From Chrysoperla carnea (Eukaryota > Arthropoda > Insecta > Neuroptera > Chrysopidae): 64,000 bases of DNA. The notes beneath the pieces were generated by a model. It did no database searches. It saw only the letters and a program-made list of their open reading frames with translations, and was not told where the DNA came from. A program made the position numbers and the translations under genes. The stretch covers positions 67,414,368 through 67,478,367 of the forward strand of contig NC_058337.1 in assembly GCF_905475395.1 (NCBI RefSeq), in the 5' to 3' direction. Below are positions 35,489-46,030 of the stretch, one piece after another. Positions within the stretch are counted from its first letter, which is position 1, and the number at the start of each line of letters is the position of its first letter.

Positions 35489-36784
35489 ATACCATGTATA
35501 TGAAATATATCAAGGTATATTAAGTTTAGTCCCAAGTTTGTAACGCTTAAAAATATTGACAAAATTATGTTATAGGTGATCATAAAATCAACTAATTAGT
35601 CCCTTTTCGGTTGTCTGTCCGTCTGTCTGTGTGTTAACACGATAGCTCAAAATCGAAAAAAAATATCAGACTAATTAGGGCCCCCGCAGACTGCAGACTT
35701 TTTATCGGCCGATAGTTTAGTCGGGTTGGGCTGAAAGTGCGCACACCGAGCCAACTAAACAGTTTGGTTGGTGAACAGGGCGCAGACTATCCAACAGCCG
35801 GCCGACTATTCTCGAACTAGTTTGTAACTGACTGTTGAAGCGGTCGCACAATGCAAATTTTGGCCAGGAAAATTATTGGTCTCATCATACTCCGGAGGAG
35901 GAAAATCAACAAGAGATTCCGAGTGTATCGGGTGCATCCCATTCTCAGTGATAGATTAGTTAGTGGAAAATTTTACACTATGCATTCAAAATTACTTGAT
36001 TACCCGAAAAAAATTTCCTATTATTGAATGAGCATTACCAGCTTCAATGAACTTTTCAAGCTAATTGGACCAGCAATAGCGAAGGAGGATACAAATTTAA
36101 GACTTTCTATACCTGTGGAAGAGCCAAATCACAGAGCGAACTGAGCTATCGGCCGACTAAACAATCGTCATGTATGCGCAGGCGTGTATGCGCCAATACT
36201 GATTAAACAGTCGGCCGATAGTTGGCCGACAGATTTGTTTGAATGTAATCGGGTAGCCCATCAAACTTTTTTATCGGCCGATACTGAATCGCTGTAGTGT
36301 GCGCATATGCATTCCTCTCCATACTGATTAAGAAGCCGACCAAACTATCGGCCGATAAAAAGTCTGCAGTCTGCGGGGGCCCTAAATTTTTATAGCGTGC
36401 TCAGGGCATAATAAGTGAGGTCGAGGTCGTAAATGAGCCACATAGGTCAATTGGGTCTTGGGTCCGTAGGACCCATCTTGTAAACCGTTAGAAATAGAAC
36501 AAAAGTTCAAATATAAAAAATGTTCCTTATAAAACAATAAACATCTTTTGGTTGAAACATTTTCTCGTAAGCATCACTGTTTATCCTTGAGAGCGCAAAT
36601 TAGGGGCATATTATATAATAGGTACTATATGATAATATCAGTTAAGTATGTGTGACATGTATGTATATATGTTTGACTATCTTTCTTTACTTATATGAAG
36701 TAAAAAAAACAAACGTAATCAACACTGTTTTTACATGGTATTTAAACAATTAACTTAGTCAGTTGTTTGTTTTTACTTGTTTTA
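35489..36784 (+). mobile_element. HINE-like element, copy E, split by a Harbinger insertion
   Basis: Starts ATACCATGTATATGAAATAT and ends TTACATGGTATTTAAACAAT then TAACTTAGTCAGTTGTTTG...CTTGTTTTA. Without the 705-bp insertion at 35678-36382 it is about 590 bp. Both halves line up with copy B around the break (AAATATCAGAC.. and AAATTTTTATAGCGTGCTCA). Confidence 0.85.
35678..36382. mobile_element. PIF/Harbinger element, internally deleted, nested in HINE copy E
   Basis: 705 bp bounded by long terminal inverted repeats: the first 41 bases (GGGCCCCCGCAGACTGCAGA ... CGGCCGATAGTTT) are identical in inverse at the right end, then 46 of 47 match. The element is GC-richer than its host. The interior keeps part of a Harbinger transposase N-terminal region on the plus strand: VHPILSDRLVSGKFYTMHSK near 35929, then MSITSFNELFKLIGPAIAKE near 36028, as in HARBI1-like proteins, with a frame change and stop between them and the catalytic DDE part gone. 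The flanks read AATTA and TAAAT; a TA or AAT target duplication fits, but the exact boundary is ambiguous by two bases. Confidence 0.85.
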
Positions 36785-37099
36785 ATGTTAATTTGAAATC
36801 AACCACAAATATGGCTATAAATATTTAGTAGTAGGATGACTTTGCTTAAGGTATGATGTATTACCTACATTAAAAATTCATTACTGAATACAAGAGACAA
36901 GACACGTTTATATCAGAATTGAAAATTTATTAGAGAATTAATTAACCTCAAGGTAACAATTTACGAAAGGTTTTCTACAAGTTCTCATCAATTACTAAAG
37001 GCTACGTGTTATATTTGGCTACCATTTCCAAGTAAGCCAGGTAATTTTTAGTTTAAAATTTTATATTTTATATCTACACGGGGTGTCCCCAAAAGATCT

Positions 37100-37768
37100 T
37101 TACGAGCTATACTTTAAGTTTGTAAATGCGTAACGTTACGAATCCATGAACATTGATTGGTTCATGGATTCTTAGGATAGAAAAAAAATTCAAATATAAA
37201 AATAATTTCCTATAAACAAATAAGCAATTTTTGTTTGCAACATTTTTTCCCAAAAATCATTGTTTTCCCGTGAGGACACCAAATTAGGGAAAAACTTTAG
37301 AGTCAATTTTCTCCAAAACTATAAAAGATAGAGAGTGGGAAATTTGTAATTTTTCCATCTAGTGAGTCTTGTGTTCTAATTTTATTCTTTACGTAAACTC
37401 CACATCAAAACCATTTGAAAACATTAAGGGGTCAATTTTCAGGGGAAACATTTTATTTTTTTTAAATTCAGTTTAAAGCATGTAGATTTCAAAAACAAAA
37501 ATTACTTGAAAATACTAAAAATAGTAATAGGCAATACGAATACTAGGAATAGTATAACATGGAAAATTTTCGAAAACAAAAACAAAGATTGATTTACTTG
37601 TTGAAGCGACCTTAAATAACAAAAAAAGGCAACAAAAGCGACCATAAATAAAATGTTTAAAAAAAATTTTTTTAATTAAAAATAATACAAGCACGAATAT
37701 TTCAAACTGTCTGTATGTACAGGCTAATTCAATAATTAACTTAGTCAATTGTTTATTTTCACTTGCGT
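37100..37768 (+). mobile_element. HINE-like element, copy F, second subfamily, 5' end lost
   Basis: Family landmarks: TTCAAATATAAAAATAATTT, CAATTTTTGTTTGCAACATT, TTTCTCCAAAACTATAAAAG, and the 3' end AATTCAATAATTAACTTAGT then CAATTGTTTATTTTCACTTG. It has the same internal variant as copies C and G. The minus frame at 37515-37748 is unsupported. Confidence 0.65.
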
Positions 37769-37910
37769 TATTTAATCTATTTAGGTTTTTTTATATTTTC
37801 TAATCTAAATGAGGACACCTGATTCCATATAATTTATAGTAAAACTATTTGCAAATAATTTAATATTTGTCCGTTGTATTTTTCAACTATCAATTAAAAT
37901 GCGTGTATAC

Positions 37911-38200
37911 AGTGGCTGGAAAAACTTCGGCAACCCTCAAAATACTTTCAAACGGTTCCAGAAAACTGGTTGAAATTTTTAATATTGAGTTCTAGAGTAC
38001 TATATTATGGATCGCTTAACGTCAATACCGCACCCCTCTCCCAGGTGTTGCAGGAAAAGGGGGGAAATTTTACTAAATGAAACGGGGATCAAGTGATTGC
38101 TCCTTTGAAAGATTTCTTCAAAACAAATACAATGGATTTAAAAAAAATTCAAGACTTCTTTTTTCGCCGACCTACGATGATTTAAGAGTAGTCGATTTTA
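37911..38200 (+). mobile_element. Possible single-ended Tc1/mariner remnant
   Basis: TATACAGTGGCTGGAAAAAC then TTCGGCAACC looks like a Tc1/mariner left end after a TA. No matching right inverted repeat and no transposase sequence were found, so only the end can be named. Confidence 0.4.
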
Positions 38201-38205
38201 GTTGT

Positions 38206-38620
38206 TATATCCTGTATATACGTAATATATACCTATCATGACATTGCAAAATATTGATGCTGCGAACAAAATTTTAGAATAGGTGTTGATAAAATCACCT
38301 AAGTAGTCCATTTCTGGTAGTCCGTCTGTGGACACTAAGCTTTTTACAGCGTGATCAAAGTGAGGTTAAAAGTGAGGTTGAGTTCGTAAATGAGCCACTA
38401 GGCATGGAATACAAGTTTAAATATAAAAAATGTTCCTTATAGAAAAATAAACAACTTTTGTTTGCAACATTTTTTCGTAAACATCACTGGTTACCCGTGA
38501 GGGCACAAATTACGACAAAACATTGGTATCTATTTTCTCCAAAACAATAAAAGGTAGGGAACTGAAAATATTCAGGTAGCTTCAAATAGTGGTTTTGTGA
38601 AAGATTCTTTTGCATTTCAT
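38206..38620 (+). mobile_element. HINE-like element, copy G, second subfamily, 3'-truncated
   Basis: Degenerate 5' end, then ATTGATGCTGCGAACAAAAT, TAAAATCACCTAAGTAGTCC, GTGAGGTTGAGTTCGTAAAT, GTAAACATCACTGGTTACCC and TTTCTCCAAAACAATAAAAG. It shares TTCAGGTAGCTTCAAATAG with copy C, then loses the 3' hairpin end. Confidence 0.7.
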
Positions 38621-39315
38621 GGAACAAAATACTGCAAAAGCCACCTAATTTCAAATTATCATAAATGCGCGAAAAATAAACGTAGCTAATTTTTTCAAAA
38701 TCTTTTGTATACACTTTGTAAGTACACTTTTAAGATTAAAACTTTTTTATAAACAAATTTTTTGATAAACTTTTCAAAAAAAATATTATATCAAAAAGTT
38801 AATTAAGGTACCGTGTATACAGTTTTAATTAAAAATAAAATTTTACTGTATGTTGGTTGCATGCAATATATGTTCCGTATGACATCTTTTGCTCAGCTAT
38901 TTTTAAATTATTAACAGATATTTTATTAAAATACAAAAATTATTGTATAATTAAAAAAGTTTTGAATATAATATATTTTGTTAAAATTTAATTAAATATA
39001 CGGGATTTTTTTAATGATTCCACCTTTATATTTCGTAAAAAACCATTTAGCTTGGAGTGGCAGTTTGGCACCCCGCAATTTGACGGATTTTTATGATTTT
39101 CTGAAATACGATATGTGAGATTTTGCTCCCAAAATGGCTGCACTATTTACAAATATACACAATATACTTTATAACTTTGCAGCATTCTGCTGCGGAGTTT
39201 TTAATTTAATATATCTCACTTCTTTAGTAGAAGATATTCAAATTTTTGTATGTAATAATTACTATTATTTCTGAAATAACTGTTTTAATAAAAAAAAAAG
39301 AATTTAAAAAACTTA
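38621..39315. other. Intergenic, nothing recognised
   Basis: AT-rich. The A-run on the plus strand at 39306-39311 is a T-run on the minus strand just after the tRNA and would serve as its pol III terminator. Confidence 0.5.
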
Positions 39316-39386
39316 TGCATCGTCCGGGAATCGAACCCGGGCCGCCCGCGTGGCAGGCGAGCATTCTACCACTGAACCAACGATGC
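39316..39386 (-). tRNA. tRNA-Gly (anticodon GCC)
   Basis: 71 bases including the discriminator A. Acceptor stem GCATCGT/ACGATGC, A box TGGTTCAGTGGTAGAATG, anticodon loop CTGCCAC with anticodon GCC, T arm CCCGGGTTCGATTCCCGG. All arms pair and no intron is present. T-run terminator downstream. It differs from the common animal tRNA-Gly(GCC) mainly by stem-preserving changes. Confidence 0.97.
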
Positions 39387-40879
39387 GCTATAATGCTGCA
39401 ATTGCATACGAAGTAAAGAAGATGCTTTATTACTTTCATTATTTTAAATAATAACAAATAAATATTACCTATAAAACTAACTCACTACAATTTTAATAAA
39501 ATACTAATCCTTTAAAGTATTTTTTCAAAACATATAAACCAATATATAAAATATTTGAGTAAATAAATATTTAAGTTATTTTGTTGAACGTTATTAGACT
39601 ATTTATATTCAATATATTCATATCCATAGTCCAGTTAGTTTTCCCAATAGACACATTCAATTTTCCATACTATATAGAGTATAATATTGTTGATGATTCA
39701 GTGTCCATTTTCATCTTGACCCCACAATACCTCTTATGGTATTTATTCAAAACATATTCAAAGTTAATATAAGCAGTTCACAAATATTGAGCCAGCTGGA
39801 ATTTAAACAAAATGTTTGGTAGGTATTTATGTTAGATAATTTAGTATACTTTTATTAATTTTTATTTATTTATTGATTTTCTGTGTCTCGATATATTAGC
39901 AACATTAGACTAATTGAGAGTTTGCAAGAGAAAGTTTATATATTCATTGTAGCTGGAGAGCTGAGTGGCTTTTTTGATATTTTAAAATATTAGAGGCACA
40001 TTGAAAATATTAAAGTTGATAACCTGGCTGGGAGGTTGGGAGGCGTTAGTGACCTATGAAATTTTTAATTTGCAATTTTTCCTATGCAAAAAATGTTCTT
40101 GAGGCACTTTGAAACCTACACCATTTTAAAGTATAATATTCAATCATACGAAATATCATCGGCTGGCATGATTTGGTGGGTTCTAAAACGGCAATACCTA
40201 CATAAAATCAAAAAAGAAATCCTCAATTCTCCTTAATCCACAGTTTGAAAATGGATTCATAGTCCAAAACTGCGTCACAAAATATTACAAATGACACAAG
40301 TGGGAAGAACAAATACACAGAAAAATAAATTCATAGAAAAAGCTCTCTACAATCAACATCGTAATTTGCTTTACGATAAGTAATTCAGATGTTCTTTAAT
40401 AACTCTTCAGCGAATGAAGGTTTAGTTTTAAAACAGAATTGTATATTCAAACGCACATTTCTCTAGATTTAATTTTTTCTGGTTGTGAATATCATACATT
40501 TCGAGTTTTTCTGAATTGAACTGTACCGAACATTATTTTCAGTAAATTGTTATATAAGAAATAAATAAAAATTCTATAATAAAATAGAACGTGCCGATAT
40601 GATCACATTTTTATTATTTTTAATACCCACTTAATATATAAATTTTCCGTTATGAAAAATACCTACATTGAATATTTTTCGCATAGAAATGTGACCATTT
40701 TGAGATGTATGTTTACAGACACTGTTTTACAATAATTGTTTGTAAATTTATCAAAACAAATGCTATATTGCATCTTTTACTAAAGTTGTTTTATTGAATT
40801 ACTATTCATACTTTTAAACTAATGCATATTTTTTCATAGGAAATGGTAGGTTAATTTATACTTCTGATATTCAGGTAAC
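39387..40879. other. Intergenic, nothing recognised
   Basis: AT-rich; short frames only (for example 39581-39772), none supported. Confidence 0.45.
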
Positions 40880-41614
40880 CTATAAAAAAAGGGGTATTTT
40901 CTAGCCTTAGGCGCCGGAAAAACTAAACCCATATAGGGTTGAAAGTGTGCATGAAACTTTATCAATTTTGAAGTTAGAATTGCAAAAAAATGATATATGA
41001 GCAGATGGCTCGAAATAAAATTTTACTGTATTACTTTTCATAAAATTCATTCTCCAAGGGGTTAAAATAGGGGGTGAAAGTTTATATGAAACTTTGTCAT
41101 TTTTTCAGGTAGCAATATACAAATTGATGAGCTCCTGGTTTGAGACACAGAAGATACTGTATCACTCTTTTATTTCATTCTTTAAAGCAGCAGAGCGAAC
41201 TTCGTCACCGGTTGCCGCCTTATTTTGCAACCGGATTTAAGTAAAGTTAATCGAAGGGGGCGGACTAAGCAAAAACAAGACGGTTGAAGGGTAGCATTCG
41301 GGTCTTCAAAGTTGACACTGTGTATATTGCAGTAGATAGAGGGGATAATGAATGTAAAGATTGGAGTATTGGATCACTAAATGAATCATTGTCACAAGCG
41401 AATGAGAGTATAAAAAGTATATTGTATCACTGTTTTATTTCATTCTTTGAAGGAGCACAACGAACTCCATGGTCGAATGCCGCCCTATTTTCCAAGAGGA
41501 TGTATGTAAAGTTGATGTTTAAAGGGAGGCCTAAGCGAGTGGGTCTTGATGAATCATTTATGGAATATATTGAAACGAATCATTGTCACGAGCGAAGCCG
41601 TGTGCAAAAGCTAG
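40880..41614 (+). mobile_element. Helitron-like element, 3' end present, tandem internal units
   Basis: Ends CACGAGCGAAGCCGTG (a hairpin with CACG/CGTG and GC/GC pairing) followed 9 bases later by CTAG-T at 41611, the standard Helitron 3' architecture. A roughly 264-bp internal unit is repeated: TGTATCACTCTTTTATTTCA at 41159 and TGTATCACTGTTTTATTTCA at 41423, each leading to a GCCGCC...TATTTT segment and TAAAGTT. A degenerate hairpin precursor (TCATTGTCACAAGCGAATGA) lies at the unit junction. The 5' TC end was not located; GTTGAAAGTG..ATGAAACTTT segments from about 40930 belong to it. The 120-residue frame at 41284 begins with TTG and is non-coding repeat. Confidence 0.65.
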
Positions 41615-41710
41615 TTTTAAAAAATTATAAACAAAAAATTGTTTAAAAATTTTCTGGAGTATTTATTAACTTTTATATCATTTATTTAAAAATTATATCT
41701 TTTTGGGACT

Positions 41711-41801
41711 ATTTGCCTCGGCTCACCTCGGTTACGAGGCACGAGGCGAGGTGAGGCGAGGCTGCCTCGGTTATAAAGCACGAGGCGAGGCTTCCCCGTA
41801 G
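41711..41801. repeat. GC-rich short-unit repeat (GAGGCGAGG type)
   Basis: Contains two copies of CCTCGGTTA...GCACGAGGCGAGG and several CGAGG/CCTCG words that can pair with each other. Sharp GC-rich island in AT-rich surroundings. The following GCCTCAGTGAAACTCTACTC could be a transposon end, but no partner end was found. Confidence 0.55.
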
Positions 41802-42928
41802 CCTCAGTGAAACTCTACTCAGCTAAGTCTAAAATTTTTCGCTAAAATTTTGAATTTAACAAAATTTTTCAAGAGAAAACCAAATATATAAAACAATCAA
41901 AATATTTGATATATTATTACATTATTAATGTTTATGTAAATGAAAAACTAAAATCACAATAATATTAATAATTTATTTATATGCATATAAGTTTAGTAAT
42001 AAAGTACATACAAATAAATAATTTATACATAACAATAACATTAATAATAATATTTGATTATTTGCAAATAAATATTGTATTTATATATTGAAAACATTTT
42101 CAAAAACACAAATCAAACAACAATTTTGAATTAATGTGACATGCTTGTAAATATTAATATTTTACGATAACATATTTATATCATAGTGTTATGTAATATT
42201 ACCTATAAATAATACATCATCTACCTATACTTTAAAATTCAAAATTTTAGTTGTTTTAGTTGCAGTTTTGATTGTGAACTTGTGTGAAGTTTTAGAAGAC
42301 CATACTACTACTATCACTAAAATTTAAACCAAATTCGTCTATCAGACATTATAAATTATTATTTTAGCTATAAATAAATATATCAATAATAAATTTATTA
42401 TTGGTATTCACCTGTCACTATTTCCTTTAAAAATGAATAATATTATAATGACCTTTTGCAATAAAATTGGTGTGACGTTATCAATCATCAAAATTAATAT
42501 TTTTGGCCTTGAAGTTATCAAATCAAATAGAAACCCTGCTGCGCTGTTTTTATAGATAAAAAATATTAATAAATGATATTATCTCTACATCAGCTTTACG
42601 TATAGTTTTCTTTAACCAGTTATTAATAGATACTGTTTTTTATGTCTATCCCATAAAGTAAGTTTATATCGCCTATCCACATAATTTTATTATACAATTT
42701 TAATAGTTGTACATTTTCAGCGCAAAGAAACACGCAAAGAGTCTGTTTGCATATCTGTGCATTAGTAATTCTGAAAATTTAAAGTATTAATTAAAGAAGT
42801 CAAATACTTATTTTATTGTTTAAAGAATTAAATATTATAACTACCTACTTTAACTCAATACTTTATGAATTAATTGTAATATTTGTTTAAAAAAGATATA
42901 CTTCTGGTTTAGTAGTCAACCCAATATG
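41802..42928. other. AT-rich intergenic, nothing recognised
   Basis: Very AT-rich with many short ATAAT runs; no gene or matched repeat. Confidence 0.45.
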
Positions 42929-43146
42929 TGCCGCCTAGTTTTCTGTCACAGTTAAAATCAATATCAGTTAATAATAAGATATAATATAGTGTATATAATA
43001 GGTCATTTGCCTCAAAAAAAAGTTTACGGTCATATTAAATATCTTGGTTAATTTAATGGTGGATAATATCCACCTATTATAGACACTATATTATATCTTA
43101 TTATTAACTGATATTGATTTTAATTGTGACAGAAAACTAGGCGGCA
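42929..43146. mobile_element. Near-perfect 75-bp inverted repeat (fold-back MITE)
   Basis: Arms 42929-43003 and 43072-43146 match in inverse with only two differences in 75 positions; the loop is 68 bases. Outer ends TGCCGCCTAGTTTTCTGTCA / TGACAGAAAACTAGGCGGCA. Such low divergence between arms suggests a recent origin or ongoing correction. Non-coding; a transcript would form a long duplex. Confidence 0.8.
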
Positions 43147-43148
43147 TT

Positions 43149-43356
43149 CACTGTCGGATTAAACAGGTGAGCAAAGGAGCATTTGCCTAGTGCCCCTCTC
43201 CCCCAGAGGATTCAAAAAAATGTTAATATATCCTTTGGTATAAAAACGAACGAAGTGTACTGCAGTCAGTGCTCAGTAATGCTTGAAACAATAGTTTCAG
43301 AGGCCCACTGCTAAAAAGATTTTGACCACTGGGCCTTTTTAATTAAATCCGCAACT
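43149..43356. mobile_element. hAT-type MITE, copy 2, shorter
   Basis: Ends CACTGTCGGATTAAAC and TTAAATCCGCAACTG, with the interior segment GGTATAAAAACGAACGAAGT shared with 19362-19700. The flanking 8-mers GCGGCATT and GTGGCACC agree at five of eight positions, fitting a decayed 8-bp duplication. It abuts the inverted repeat ending at 43146. Confidence 0.7.
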
Positions 43357-44289
43357 GGTGGCACCAAACTTGGATGCAAACGAATTTGGAAAAATAAGAG
43401 TGCGAAACACACATTGAATTTGGGTGGGAATTTTGTTGAATATGTTTTTACCCTCTATTGACCTCCTCTGTAACATAAATATTTTATATTGTCATATGCA
43501 TCGTTATTTGTTACGTGGATAGGCGGAGTGTGGGCAGCTTTTTTCTCTATGTACCGAAATGCTTGTCCACCTAGCTACGCCACTGAATCTAATCTTAACA
43601 TTCTCTTATAATCACATTCGAACAGAATTTTTTACAAATAATAACTAATTTTTTTTAGGATAGTTTTAAAGAATATATTAACTATATAAATAGAAAACTG
43701 CAAACAACTGCAACTATAGGCCATACATAATAATGTTTATTATGCTTGTGCACAAGTAAATTTATAAAACATTGAAAGGTTTTTCATGTTCATGATGACA
43801 TGATAGTGTTGAGTGTTGTTTGGTGGATCATATTAGTAAAATACTCATATCATACATACAATAGTAATAATAATTTTAAATTTTAAATAAAATCTGTTTA
43901 AATGTCACCACATTTTCACCCACAACTCATACCATTAACCATAAATCTGAATATTAATTTTGGTTACAAAATTTTGCTACAAAATTATATATAATGCGTT
44001 AGTATATAGATATAGATTGTCCGTCATTTTATTAAAATGTTTATTTATGAAATTCATCCCCACAATTCTATTTACCTACCCTTAGGTGTGAATCATTTAC
44101 AAGAAGATTATTGAAACTTGGGTGGGAAATATTTGAAAATATTGATATAAATACCGAAAAAGATTCCTTTTCATCCTTTTCAGTCCTAAAAACTTGAGTT
44201 GTTTATCCCATGCCCTGTTGAGCAATTTCTTGCATAAGAAAATGTTCGGAATCACACGTCTTTTTCACTCAAATTTGCCATTTGTTGTT
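43357..44289. other. Intergenic, nothing recognised
   Basis: AT-rich, no gene or matched repeat. Confidence 0.45.
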
Positions 44290-44756
44290 CGATTAGATTA
44301 TAGCTAGGTAAATTTGGATCAAAAATTTGAAAAGTATGACCCCAACTTAGTAGGATTACATACTTGGTTTATCAAAATTGGATAAAATTTGGATGTGATA
44401 GAGCAAAATTAAATTTTTTTGATTCTGATGACGTCATAAAGTTAAAAAATTCGAATATTTTGATAACACAGGCAAATTTGAGCCGATCTAATTGGAATTT
44501 TTCTTGAATCCCACTAATTTTGGGTCATTCTTTTCAACTGTGACGACAGTTTTTCGCTAGATATCACTTATGTGCTGAATTCCGGAATCAGAATTCCACA
44601 ATCTGGAAACCTATTAGAGCTATATTAATTTATCTAGATTTGAATCACAAATTTGAAAATTATGACCCCAACTTGGTAGGATTACATACTTGGTTTATCA
44701 AAATTGGATAAAATTTGGATGTGATAGAGCAAAATTAAATTTTTATGATTCTGATG
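44290..44756. repeat. Tandem repeat, 326-bp period, about 1.4 units
   Basis: TATGACCCCAACTTAGTAGG at 44335 recurs as TATGACCCCAACTTGGTAGG at 44661. About 100 bases after each are nearly identical (GGATTACATACTTGGTTTAT ... GATGTGATAGAGCAAAATTA). Possibly two units of a satellite or a local duplication. Confidence 0.75.
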
Positions 44757-45410
44757 GTCACTAATGTATGTATATCTATGAGGAAAATAAAATTGTAAAG
44801 ACAAAAAGAGTCCAGTAGATGATCTTTTTTTCAATAGTTTCAACTACTTTATAAAAGAAGGCTTCTGTTATACTCAAAATACTCAGAGCACTTTATTGCA
44901 CTATCAGAAAAGAGATACATTAGCCGGAAGAATTTTGTAAATACCTGCTACCTCTTGAAAAATTATTTACAATTTTAATGGAAAACTCTGTACAATAACC
45001 TATAAATAATTTTCTATTTGAAATAGAAAAACAGAGTATACTATACAAACATGGATATCGATGACATGATTATCATCACAAATCCCATATCAGTGGCGAT
45101 GTATGTGATCATAAAACATTATCACCCAAAATCATTTTGATACAGACTTTTATTATTTAATTAGTAAACAATAATTAATTTAGTTTTCCTATTTTATAAT
45201 ACTGCACATACATAAACAAATAGACAGATACCTTGATTTAGACTTTGATTCAAAATGGAAAAACTCTCGTTACCTAAATGATTGATATTTCTTTTTTATT
45301 TAACCCATATATTTTGTAGCCTCCATGTGACTACCTAAGTAGCCACATATATCGTTTCAAAGAACTGTTTCTTTAAGAAATGAATGTATTTAAAATTAAG
45401 GCTTATTATA
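44757..45410. other. Intergenic, nothing recognised
   Basis: AT-rich, no gene or matched repeat. Confidence 0.45.
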
Positions 45411-45476
45411 GTGAACCGATTTCAAAATCGGTTCACCAAAATGAGAAGATAAGATCAATCTTATCTTCTCATTTTG
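45411..45476. repeat. Two abutting perfect hairpins
   Basis: Hairpin 1 (45411-45436): 12-bp perfect stem GTGAACCGATTT, two-base loop CA, then AAATCGGTTCAC. Hairpin 2 (45437-45476) begins at the next base: 19-bp perfect stem CAAAATGAGAAGATAAGAT, loop CA, then its exact complement. No spacer lies between them and both have the same CA loop. Nothing similar was seen elsewhere in the window. Confidence 0.85.
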
Positions 45477-45559
45477 TTCGTAATTGAATTTGGAAAAAGT
45501 ACCTTTAATTAGTTTGTGTCCTTTTAACGCTTGATTTTTACTAAAAATAATGAATAAGA

Positions 45560-46030
45560 AGAAAAATACAAATCTGGTGGCTTTTGGGGACACTGAATTC
45601 GAAACTGGCCATAAAAATGTGAACATTCATTTTTTTTTTTTTTGCTTCTAGATTAAAACAAAATTTATCAAGAAAACATTTTTGGTTTTTGACGAAACAC
45701 AGAATTTCCCGGACGTTGTTTTGAATTTTCACATTTTTTAAGTACATATTTGGATCCAGCAATCACGGAAACCTCCTAGGTAGCATTATTTTTGTGATAT
45801 ATTCATTTTGCAATTTTTAAGTTTTCCGACCACCATTGTGAGTTTTTTAACTTTTTAAGTGTTGATTAAGATTCAGCGACTTCGGAAACCAACAGGATAA
45901 ATGATTTTCTTGATATATTTGTTTTAATCAAGTAGTTAAATTGAATTGAATTTTCCGGCCGCCATTTTTAATTTTCATATTTTTTATGGCCAGATTCAGA
46001 TTAAGGGTTCTCTCATAACAACATTTCTTT
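45560..46030. repeat. Degenerate repeats with a GATTCAGCGACTTCGG motif
   Basis: Units of roughly 115-120 bp carry a TTTGGATCCAGCAATCACGG / AAGATTCAGCGACTTCGGAA phrase, TTTTCTTGATATATTTG-like runs and TTTTCCGGCCGCCATTTTT. The same phrase occurs near 5335 and, inverted, near 34600. Dispersed or satellite-like family. Minus frames at 45396-45626 and 45541-45762 are not supported as genes. Confidence 0.5.

Noticed and set aside
39316-39386. Functional link between tRNA-Gly and the glycine cleavage gene
   Set aside because: They are 19 kb apart on opposite strands; eukaryotic tRNA genes are scattered and no mechanism connects them.
41284-41646. 120-residue plus-strand open frame
   Set aside because: It starts at TTG, lies within Helitron repeat units and matches no protein family.
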